DNA from: Pseudoruegeria sp. SHC-113
GTDB taxonomy: Bacteria; Pseudomonadota; Alphaproteobacteria; Rhodobacterales; Rhodobacteraceae
DNA: 64,000 nucleotides
Direction: 5' to 3'
Assembly (NCBI RefSeq): GCF_025376885.1
Contig: NZ_JAHUBR010000001.1
Span: 1,922,001-1,986,000 of the forward strand
Within the stretch, counting starts at the first letter, position 1; each line of letters begins with the position of its first letter. The notes beneath the pieces were generated by a model. That model saw only the letters and a program-made list of their open reading frames with translations. It had not been told where the DNA came from and did no database searches. Position numbers and translations under genes: made by a program. Below, one piece after another: positions 34,297-41,471 of this stretch.

Positions 34297-35868
34297 GTGG
34301 TAGCGAACCCATCAAACCCGAATAACGTCACCGATACGGACAGCGGCCTCATCGATGGCGGGGTTGTCGGCGATATCGACGTGACCCTTGGCTCGGTGCT
34401 TGCCTACCCGGCGACGGATGAGCAGGCGGAACTGAGTTCGAACGTGACCTTCACCGAGATTGCCGAGACGATCAACATTGCGATTGTCATCGACTCATCC
34501 GGCTCCACGGCAAACAGCTCCGGCACCGATTTCGATGGAGATGGCAACAACGAGACCATTCTCGAGGCGCAACTCTTCGCGGCCAACGAATTGTTTCAGG
34601 CTTACATTGATGCCGGCTACACGCCGGAAGAGGTGAACATCACGCTCATCGATTACGCCTCGACTTCGGATGAACGCGGCACCTTCAACCTGACCGAAGG
34701 CGATGCATTCCGTCAGGCGCTTCAGGACATTGCAGATGACGGCCCCAACGGCTGGACTCGCTATGATCTCGGCCTCGAGGAAGTCGAGGAAAACTGGATC
34801 GCAAACGGCGTAAGCGCAGATGACACCAACATCGTGATCTTTGCATCGGATGGTTTCCCCAATCCGGATGGTCAGGACTTCAATACGCCTGCGCGTGCCC
34901 TGGAAAATGATTTCGGCGCCGTGATCAAAGCTCTTGGCCTTGGCGTTAACTCGTCGCTTGAGGATCTGAATACAGTCGCGACGGGAGATGCTGTCCTGAT
35001 CACCTCCGGCGAGCAGTTGCTGGATGTCATCGTGGAGCCGCTGATTCCGGTGGAGTTCGCCGGTTTCGAGATCTTTGTCGAGGGCGAACTGTTCGAATTC
35101 ATCCCGGTGGACGACCCGCGCGTGATCCTGACGCCGACAGGCTGGTCTTTCGAGTGCCTTGTGCTTGACGGATACAACTTGATGCCGGGCGATGTTCTGG
35201 ACGTTCAGGTCAATGCTGTCTTTGGTGAGGATCCCAATATCCAGACGATCACCAACAACCTGTCGATTGGCGTTGTCGTGTGTTTCGTGGAAGGGACGCA
35301 CATCCTGACACCGGATGGCCCTGTCGCCGTGGAGACGCTTGCGATTGGCGATCGCGTGGTGACGCGCGATCACGGGGTGCAGAAGGTGCGTTGGGTTGGC
35401 TCTTCGCCGGTGGAACCGGAAATCATGGCGATCAAACCGGCGCTCAAGCCGATCTTTTTCGCCGCCGGAAGCCTTGGGAAGGATCTGCCCGAGCGCGATC
35501 TGCGCGTCTCCCGCCAGCACCGTTTCCTCGTGCGCGACTGGCGCGCGGAAATGATGTTTGGCGAGCCCGACGGCGTGCTGACCCCGGCCTTCACGCTGTG
35601 CAATGACTCCACGATCCGCATGGATCATGGCAAGGAGCGGGTCGTCTACTATCACGTGGCTTTCGAAAACCACGAGGTGATCTATGCCGAAGGGGTGGAG
35701 ACGGAGAGCTTCTTCCCCAACCGCAAGACGATCGAGGCGCTGCCCGAAGACATGCGCGAAGAGCTGCTGACGCTCTTCCCGGAACTGCTGGACAAGGACG
35801 AGCCCGACAGCATCTACACCTCGGCCCGCGATCAGCTGAAGCCGCGCGTGGGTGTGCTTCTGTCCTGA
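34297..35868 (+). CDS. Von Willebrand A and Hint domain protein
   Basis: A 523-residue protein counted from GTG 34297, chosen because GGAGGT lies 4 bases before it; an ATG at 34285 is the alternative. Residues about 60-250 form a von Willebrand factor A domain with the metal-binding DSSGS at 66-70 and the FASDGFPNPDG loop. Residues 255-325 form a beta-rich linker. From Cys329 (CFVEGTHILTPDGPVAVETL) a Hint_2 domain follows, including RVSRQHRFLVRDWRAEM. It shares the Hint module with the protein at 641-2227 but has a different front. There is no signal peptide; export route unknown. A strong terminator follows. Confidence 0.83.
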   Translation: MVANPSNPNNVTDTDSGLIDGGVVGDIDVTLGSVLAYPATDEQAELSSNVTFTEIAETINIAIVIDSSGSTANSSGTDFDGDGNNETILEAQLFAANELFQAYIDAGYTPEEVNITLIDYASTSDERGTFNLTEGDAFRQALQDIADDGPNGWTRYDLGLEEVEENWIANGVSADDTNIVIFASDGFPNPDGQDFNTPARALENDFGAVIKALGLGVNSSLEDLNTVATGDAVLITSGEQLLDVIVEPLIPVEFAGFEIFVEGELFEFIPVDDPRVILTPTGWSFECLVLDGYNLMPGDVLDVQVNAVFGEDPNIQTITNNLSIGVVVCFVEGTHILTPDGPVAVETLAIGDRVVTRDHGVQKVRWVGSSPVEPEIMAIKPALKPIFFAAGSLGKDLPERDLRVSRQHRFLVRDWRAEMMFGEPDGVLTPAFTLCNDSTIRMDHGKERVVYYHVAFENHEVIYAEGVETESFFPNRKTIEALPEDMREELLTLFPELLDKDEPDSIYTSARDQLKPRVGVLLS

Positions 35869-35889
35869 AGCCTCTGACATTGCAGAACA

Positions 35890-35922
35890 ATCAGCGCCGC
35901 CCCTCGGGGCGGCGTTTTTCGT
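35890..35922 (+). terminator. Strong rho-independent terminator after Hint gene
   Basis: CGCCGCCCC at 35895-35903, loop TC, GGGGCGGCG at 35906-35914, then TTTTT. It lies 22 bases after the stop. Confidence 0.92.
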
Positions 35923-36107
35923 TTCTCAATCGGGCTTGAGGTATTTTTTCACCTTTTTCGGCCTTCTTTCCTGCGCGCGAGTGATCCATGCGCAGGGGCG
36001 GCGCGTATGTCTTTACAGAGATCGCGCCCCGCTCTGCGGGGTCACAACAGGATCCGGCCCGCATCAGTGGTGCGTTGCCGATCGCATAGAGGCGGCAGGG
36101 AGCAGAT

Positions 36108-37547
36108 ATGAGTGAAAACCAGCCTGTAATTTATTGGCTGCGCAGGGATTTCCGGCTTGAGGACAACCCGGCACTGAGCGCGGCTCTTGCCAGCGGCCAG
36201 CCGATCCTCTGCCTCTGTATCCGGGAGGCCCGCATCGATGCGCTAGGGGCCGCACCTGCACAGCGCTACGAGGCGGCTGTCGCGGCTTTTGCCGAGACGC
36301 TCGGCAAACTGGGCCAGCGCCTGATCCTGCGCAGCGGCCCGGCGCGCGAGGTGCTGCTGGAGCTGTGCCGCGGCACGGGCGCAACGCAGGTACATTGGAA
36401 CCGCCTTTACGACGGCCTTTCCCGTGAGATCGATGCCGATGTGAAGTCCGCCCTGCAAGCTGTTGATATCCGTGCAGAAAGCCACGGCGGGCACCTGCTG
36501 TTTGAGCCCTGGACGGTGCAGACCGGCAGCGGTGGATTTTACCGCGTTTACTCACCCTTCTGGCGCGCGGTGAAGGATCTGCCGGTGGCCGAAGCCATCC
36601 CCGCGCCCAAGGCGATCCCTGCGCCCAAGGCGTTCCCGGCTTCCGAGGATCTCAGCGATTGGGCCTTGAGCGCCGCCTTGAACCGGGGCGCCGCCGTGCT
36701 TGCCCCTTACATGTGCGTGGGCGAGGCCGCGGCTGGCGCCCGGCTAGCGCAGTTCATCGCAACCCAGGCCGATGGCTACAAGGCGCGGCGGGATTACCCG
36801 GCGGAGCCGGCCACCTCCGGCCTGAGCGAAAACCTTGCCGTGGGTGAGATTGCGCCGCACAAGATCTGGCGCGCCGGGCAGGCCGCGCAGGCTGCCGGAG
36901 CGAAGGGGGCCGAGCATTTCCTGAAGGAATTGGTCTGGCGCGAGTTTGCCTACCATCTGATCTACCACACCCCCCATATCGAAACCGAGAGTTGGCGGCC
37001 CGAGTGGGAGAGCTTCCCCTGGCAGGACGGCAGCCCCGATGTACTGGCGTGGAAACAGGGGCGCACGGGCGTGCCCTTCGTCGATGCGGCGATGCGGCAG
37101 ATGTATATCTCCGGCGTGATGCACAACCGCGCGCGGATGATCGTGGCCTCCTACCTGAACAAACACATGGGCGTGCACTGGCGGGTGGGCCAGCAGTGGT
37201 TTGCCGATTGCCTGATCGATTGGGATCCGGCCAGCAACGCCATGGGCTGGCAATGGGTGGCCGGCTCCGGCCCCGATGCCGCACCCTATTTCCGGGTGTT
37301 CAATCCGGTGACCCAGCAGGAAAAATTTGACGCCGACGGCGCCTATGTACGCCGCTGGCTGGCCGAGGCCAGCCGCGATCCGGGGGCGCAGGCGCTCAGT
37401 TTCTTTGACGCCGTGCCGCGTAGCTGGGGGCTTACGCCAGATCAGCTATACCCGGAACGACCAGTGGTTGACCTTGCGGAAGGCCGGGCGCGTGCATTGA
37501 AAGCCTATGAAATCCATAAACAACAACAGGAAGAAAACGTTGAATAA
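36108..37547 (+). CDS. phrB: Deoxyribodipyrimidine photolyase
   Basis: A 479-residue DNA photolyase that repairs UV cyclobutane dimers with FAD and light. The N-terminal antenna domain begins VIYWLRRDFRLEDNPALSAAL. The FAD/DNA domain has PFVDAAMRQMYISGVMHNRARM and the WDPASNAMGWQWVAGSGPDAAPYFRVFNP stretch with the DNA-facing Trp and FAD-binding residues. A short tandem IPAPKA repeat near residues 164-176 is a local expansion in the interdomain linker. The ATG has CAGGGA upstream. The next gene starts about 45 bases later in the same direction. Confidence 0.96.
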   Translation: MSENQPVIYWLRRDFRLEDNPALSAALASGQPILCLCIREARIDALGAAPAQRYEAAVAAFAETLGKLGQRLILRSGPAREVLLELCRGTGATQVHWNRLYDGLSREIDADVKSALQAVDIRAESHGGHLLFEPWTVQTGSGGFYRVYSPFWRAVKDLPVAEAIPAPKAIPAPKAFPASEDLSDWALSAALNRGAAVLAPYMCVGEAAAGARLAQFIATQADGYKARRDYPAEPATSGLSENLAVGEIAPHKIWRAGQAAQAAGAKGAEHFLKELVWREFAYHLIYHTPHIETESWRPEWESFPWQDGSPDVLAWKQGRTGVPFVDAAMRQMYISGVMHNRARMIVASYLNKHMGVHWRVGQQWFADCLIDWDPASNAMGWQWVAGSGPDAAPYFRVFNPVTQQEKFDADGAYVRRWLAEASRDPGAQALSFFDAVPRSWGLTPDQLYPERPVVDLAEGRARALKAYEIHKQQQEENVE

Positions 37548-37593
37548 CAGCGGTGTATCTGCTCAAGTGGCAGTCGGGACAGGAGAGATGTTG

Positions 37594-38805
37594 ATGCAGG
37601 CCAGCAAGGGGAGCGCGCCGGCAGATAAGTTGCCGCGCTATTTCCCGCAGATCCTAGAGACTTTGAAGCGCGTGCCTGGCGGGCGCCTCGATGTCACGCT
37701 GTTTGATGGCCGCACATTCCGTGTGCAGGGCGCAGCGCCCGGCCCGGTGGCCGAAATCACCCTGCATGACCCCGAGATTTTCACCCGCCTGATCCGCGAA
37801 GGCGACGTTGGCTTTCTGGAAGCCTACATGGAGGGCAGCTGGAGCACGCCCGACCTGATGGCCTTCATGGACTACGTGCATCTGGCCAAGGACAGCCTTG
37901 TGCATGGGTTCTCCGGCGGCGCTTTGGTGCAGGCCTATGAGCGGCTGCGCTTTTGGCTGAAGTCCAACAGCAAAGCGCAGGCACGGCGCAATATTTCTTA
38001 CCACTACGATCTTGGAAACGCCTTCTACGGGCTTTGGCTCGATGACACGATGACCTATTCCAGTGCGCTTTATGAAACCGGGCAGGAAGATCTGGAGAAG
38101 GCACAGGTGCAGAAATATGCCGCCATGGTGGATTCGATCGGCGCGAACCCCGGCGATCACATTCTGGAAATCGGCTGCGGCTGGGGTGGCTTTGCCGAAT
38201 ATGCGGCAGCTGAGCGCGGGCTGAAGGTGACGGGGCTCACCATTTCGCGCGAGCAATATGACTTCGCCGTGGCGCGGATGGAGCGGCTTGGCCTGAGCGA
38301 TCGCGTCACGATCAAGCTGCAGGATTACCGCGACGAAACCGGCACCTATGACGGCATCGCCTCCATCGAGATGTTCGAGGCCGTGGGCGAGCGCTACTGG
38401 CCTGTCTATTTCGACTGTGTCCGCGAGCGGCTCAAGCCCGGTGCGCAGGCCACGCTGCAGGTGATCACCGTGCCGGATGAGAACTTTAAGGTCTACCGGA
38501 AGAAGGTTGACTTTATTCAGAAATACATCTTTCCGGGCGGGATGCTCCCAAGCCCAGAAGTGCTGCGCCGCGAAGTGGAACGCGCCGGGCTAGCGGTGCG
38601 CGGCTCCATCGAGTTCGGCGAGAGCTACTCGATCACCATGCGCCGCTGGTTCGAGAGCTTCAACGCCCAATGGGACAAGATCCGCGCCCTTGGCTTTGAC
38701 GATCGCTTCCGCCGGATGTGGAACCTTTACCTCACCTCTTGCGCGGCCACCTTTCATAGCGGAAACTGCGACGTGACGCAGATAACGATAACAAGACCGA
38801 GCTAA
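37594..38805 (+). CDS. cfa: Cyclopropane-fatty-acyl-phospholipid synthase
   Basis: An approximately 403-residue SAM-dependent methyltransferase that adds a methylene bridge to membrane phospholipid double bonds. The SAM-binding motif is LEIGCGWGGFAEYAA near 186-200. It is preceded by ISYHYDLGNAFYGLWLDDTMTYSSA and followed by LTISREQYDFAVARM and the YIFPGGMLPS segment. The frame is open further upstream into phrB; I chose ATG 37594 because AGGAG at 37581 is 8 bases away (ATG 37588 would be too close). It follows the photolyase gene and precedes trgA. Confidence 0.94.
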   Translation: MQASKGSAPADKLPRYFPQILETLKRVPGGRLDVTLFDGRTFRVQGAAPGPVAEITLHDPEIFTRLIREGDVGFLEAYMEGSWSTPDLMAFMDYVHLAKDSLVHGFSGGALVQAYERLRFWLKSNSKAQARRNISYHYDLGNAFYGLWLDDTMTYSSALYETGQEDLEKAQVQKYAAMVDSIGANPGDHILEIGCGWGGFAEYAAAERGLKVTGLTISREQYDFAVARMERLGLSDRVTIKLQDYRDETGTYDGIASIEMFEAVGERYWPVYFDCVRERLKPGAQATLQVITVPDENFKVYRKKVDFIQKYIFPGGMLPSPEVLRREVERAGLAVRGSIEFGESYSITMRRWFESFNAQWDKIRALGFDDRFRRMWNLYLTSCAATFHSGNCDVTQITITRPS

Positions 38806-38809
38806 GATC

Positions 38810-39250
38810 ATGCCCACCGCCGCCAAACTCGTCGCCAGTATTGCCTTCGCACTTCTGGCCTACTTCACGAGCGAGTTGGTGAAGCCCCTGCTGGATGAAG
38901 GCACGTCCACGAAGTGGTTTTCCGAAGGCAATGCGCTGATCGGCCTGATCGCGGGCTGGCGCATCATGGGGCCGCGGGGCGGGCAGGGCCTGCGGGCCGG
39001 CATCGGCATCGGGCTGACGACGAGCGTGGCGATGACGGCGGTTGCCATTTTCCTCTATGCCTGTATCGAGATGCTCAAGCTGTCCCTGCGCAAGACCTAC
39101 AAGGGTCCGATGGAAGCGGTGGCGGCTGTATTTGAAATAAGCATTGATAACGCGCTGGTGATTGCCGATCCCACGATCATCGGCACTTTGGCGATAGGTG
39201 GTATTTTCTGTGGTCTCCTCAGCAACTGGGCCGGGCGGCAATGGCGCTGA
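38810..39250 (+). CDS. trgA: TrgA family tellurite-resistance membrane protein
   Basis: A 146-residue membrane protein of the TrgA family. It has four hydrophobic segments (about 5-22, 41-50, 63-88 and 124-140) and the conserved stretch STKWFSEGNALIGLIAGWRIMGPR. TrgA was described in Rhodobacter sphaeroides as part of a tellurite-resistance locus. The biochemical role is unknown. It starts 4 bases after the cfa stop, and its 3' end overlaps the trgB-like gene. The order trgA-trgB-cysK here is that of the R. sphaeroides locus. Confidence 0.9.
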   Translation: MPTAAKLVASIAFALLAYFTSELVKPLLDEGTSTKWFSEGNALIGLIAGWRIMGPRGGQGLRAGIGIGLTTSVAMTAVAIFLYACIEMLKLSLRKTYKGPMEAVAAVFEISIDNALVIADPTIIGTLAIGGIFCGLLSNWAGRQWR

Positions 39251-40376
39251 TCCGGCGGTACGAAAGCTCTTCTTTTACGGCACCCTGAGGCATATTCCCC
39301 TTCTGGAACTGGTGCTTGGGCGCAAGCTGCCCGAGGCGCAGCTCGTCGCAACGCGGCTGCCGGAGCACCGCGTCTATGCGGTTCAGGATCAGATTTTTCC
39401 GATGATCGTCCAGTCGCCCGGCGGCATGGCCGAGGGGCTTTTGTTCTCGGGGGCTACGGCGGCGGACGTTGAGCGGCTGGAGTTCTATGAGGGCGGGTTC
39501 GACTTCGATCTGCGCCCGGTGACGTTGGAAAATGGCGAAGAGGCGCTGGTGTTCTTCCCCGAAGCCAGCCACTGGCAGCCGGGCGCGCCGTGGGATCTGG
39601 AGGCGTGGATTGCGGCTTATGGCGCTGTCAACCTGATGGCGGCAGAGGAGTTCATGAGTTATCTGGGCCGCTTCTCCTTTGAGGAGCTGACGCGCCGCTA
39701 CCCGATGATGTGCAACCGCGCCTGGAGCCGGATGCTTGCGCGCGAAAAGCCACCAGTCAGCCTTGGCAGCGGCAAGGGCAGGGCGGATGTGGAAATCCTA
39801 TCTCACACAAGGCCTTACAGCTCGTTCTTCGCGCTCGATGAAATCCGGCTCAGGTTCAATCGCTTCAACGGCATCAAGAGCGGTGAGATCATGCGCGAGG
39901 TCTTCGTGGGCACCGATGCCATCATCGTGCTGCCCTATGATCCGGTCCGGGATCGGGTGCTTGTTGTCGAACAGATCCGCATGGGCCCCTTCGTGCGCGG
40001 GGCCGATGTCTTGTGGATGCTGGAGCCTGTGGCGGGGCTGATCGATCTGGGCGAAAGCCCGGAAACAGCCGTGCGGCGCGAGACGCTGGAAGAAACCGGG
40101 CTTAACTTGGGCGATCTGCATCTGGTGTCGCGGGCGTATCCTTCGCCGGGTGCGACGACGGAATATTACCACACCTATATCGCCATCGCGGATCTGCCCG
40201 ATGATGCGGGGGGCGTGGCCGGGCTGGCCAGCGAGGAGGAAGACATCCGCTCCCATGTGCTCAGTTTCGACCGGCTGATGGAGGTGGTGGACAGCGGCGA
40301 GGCGCAGACGGGGCCTCTGGTGATGTGCGCCCTCTGGCTGGCACGGAACCGTGAGCGGTTGCGCGGCGATGCTTGA
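39210..40376 (+). CDS. trgB: TrgB-type fusion: gamma-glutamylcyclotransferase-like and Nudix domains
   Basis: A protein of about 388 residues with two domains. The N-terminal gamma-glutamylcyclotransferase-like fold has LFFYGTLRHIPLLELVLG (YGTL motif near residue 20). The C-terminal Nudix hydrolase has the box GLIDLGESPETAVRRETLEETG near 287-308, as in ADP-ribose pyrophosphatases. No ATG begins this frame; GTG at 39210, with AGGTGG 8 bases upstream, lies inside the trgA 3' end, giving a 41-base overlap. GTG 39198 is the alternative. It belongs to the trgAB tellurite-resistance pair. Confidence 0.88.
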   Translation: MVSSATGPGGNGADPAVRKLFFYGTLRHIPLLELVLGRKLPEAQLVATRLPEHRVYAVQDQIFPMIVQSPGGMAEGLLFSGATAADVERLEFYEGGFDFDLRPVTLENGEEALVFFPEASHWQPGAPWDLEAWIAAYGAVNLMAAEEFMSYLGRFSFEELTRRYPMMCNRAWSRMLAREKPPVSLGSGKGRADVEILSHTRPYSSFFALDEIRLRFNRFNGIKSGEIMREVFVGTDAIIVLPYDPVRDRVLVVEQIRMGPFVRGADVLWMLEPVAGLIDLGESPETAVRRETLEETGLNLGDLHLVSRAYPSPGATTEYYHTYIAIADLPDDAGGVAGLASEEEDIRSHVLSFDRLMEVVDSGEAQTGPLVMCALWLARNRERLRGDA

Positions 40377-40433
40377 AGTCCCCATGTGGGGCGCATACTA
40401 AAGGGAAAACCGGAACTTCTTGGGCGAGAAAAC

Positions 40434-41471
40434 ATGCGCGTGTGCAAAGACCTGCCGGACATGATCGGCAACACCCCCCTGATCCGACTGAAAGGGGCGA
40501 GCGAGGCCACCGGCTGCGAGATTCTCGGCAAGGCGGAGTTCCTGAACCCCGGCCAGTCGGTGAAGGATCGCCCGGCTCTGAAGATCATTCAGGAGGCCGT
40601 GGCCAGCGGGGCGCTCAAGCCCGGCGGCACCATCGTGGAAGGCACCGCTGGCAACACCGGCATCGGCCTTGCGCTGGTAGGTGCGGCGATGGGGTTCAAG
40701 ACCGTGATCGTGATCCCGGAAACCCAATCCGAGGAAAAGAAGGACATGCTGCGGCTCGCGGGTGCTGAGCTGGTGCAGGTGCCGGCGGTGCCCTACCGCA
40801 ACCCCAACAACTACGTGCGCTACTCCGAGCGGCTGGCAAACGAGCTGGCCAAGAGCGAGCCCAACGGCGCGATCTGGGCCAACCAGTTCGATAACGTGGC
40901 CAACCGTAAGGCCCACTACGAAACCACCGCGCCCGAGATCTGGGAGCAGACGAACGGCAAGGTCGATGGCTTCATCTGCGCCGTCGGCTCCGGTGGCACG
41001 CTGGCCGGTGTGGCCGCTGGCCTGCGCGAACGCTCCGCAGGCGTGAAGATCGGCCTTGCCGATCCCGATGGCGCGGCGCTCTACAACTTCTACGCCCATG
41101 GCGAGCTGAAAAGCGAAGGTGGCTCGATCACCGAAGGCATCGGGCAGGGGCGCATCACCGCGAACCTCGAAGGGCTCAAGGTGGATCACGCCTATAACAT
41201 CCCCGACGCCGAGGCGCTGCCGATCGTATTCGATTTGCTGCAGCACGAAGGGCTCTGCCTTGGCGGCTCCTCCGGCATCAACGTGGCCGGGGCGATCCGG
41301 CTCGCAAAGGATCTGGGGCCGGGCCACACCATCGTGACGATCCTGTGCGATTACGGCACGCGCTACCAGTCCAAGCTGTTCAACCCTGATTTCCTGCGCG
41401 AAAAAGGCCTGCCGGTGCCGGGCTGGCTTGATGCGGGCCCGCGCTCGATCCCGGGCGTTTTCGTGGACTGA
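40434..41471 (+). CDS. cysK: Cysteine synthase A
   Basis: A 345-residue PLP enzyme, O-acetylserine sulfhydrylase, making cysteine from O-acetylserine and sulfide. The lysine forming the internal aldimine is in NPGQSVKDRPALKII; the phosphate loop is in GTAGNTGIGLAL; the C-terminal serine-rich loop is GLCLGGSSGINVAGA. ATG 40434 is preferred over a start 16 codons earlier, from family alignment by eye. It follows trgB with a 57-base gap, and its stop overlaps the next gene's ATG (TGATG). Cysteine supply is linked to tellurite tolerance in R. sphaeroides. Confidence 0.95.
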   Translation: MRVCKDLPDMIGNTPLIRLKGASEATGCEILGKAEFLNPGQSVKDRPALKIIQEAVASGALKPGGTIVEGTAGNTGIGLALVGAAMGFKTVIVIPETQSEEKKDMLRLAGAELVQVPAVPYRNPNNYVRYSERLANELAKSEPNGAIWANQFDNVANRKAHYETTAPEIWEQTNGKVDGFICAVGSGGTLAGVAAGLRERSAGVKIGLADPDGAALYNFYAHGELKSEGGSITEGIGQGRITANLEGLKVDHAYNIPDAEALPIVFDLLQHEGLCLGGSSGINVAGAIRLAKDLGPGHTIVTILCDYGTRYQSKLFNPDFLREKGLPVPGWLDAGPRSIPGVFVD

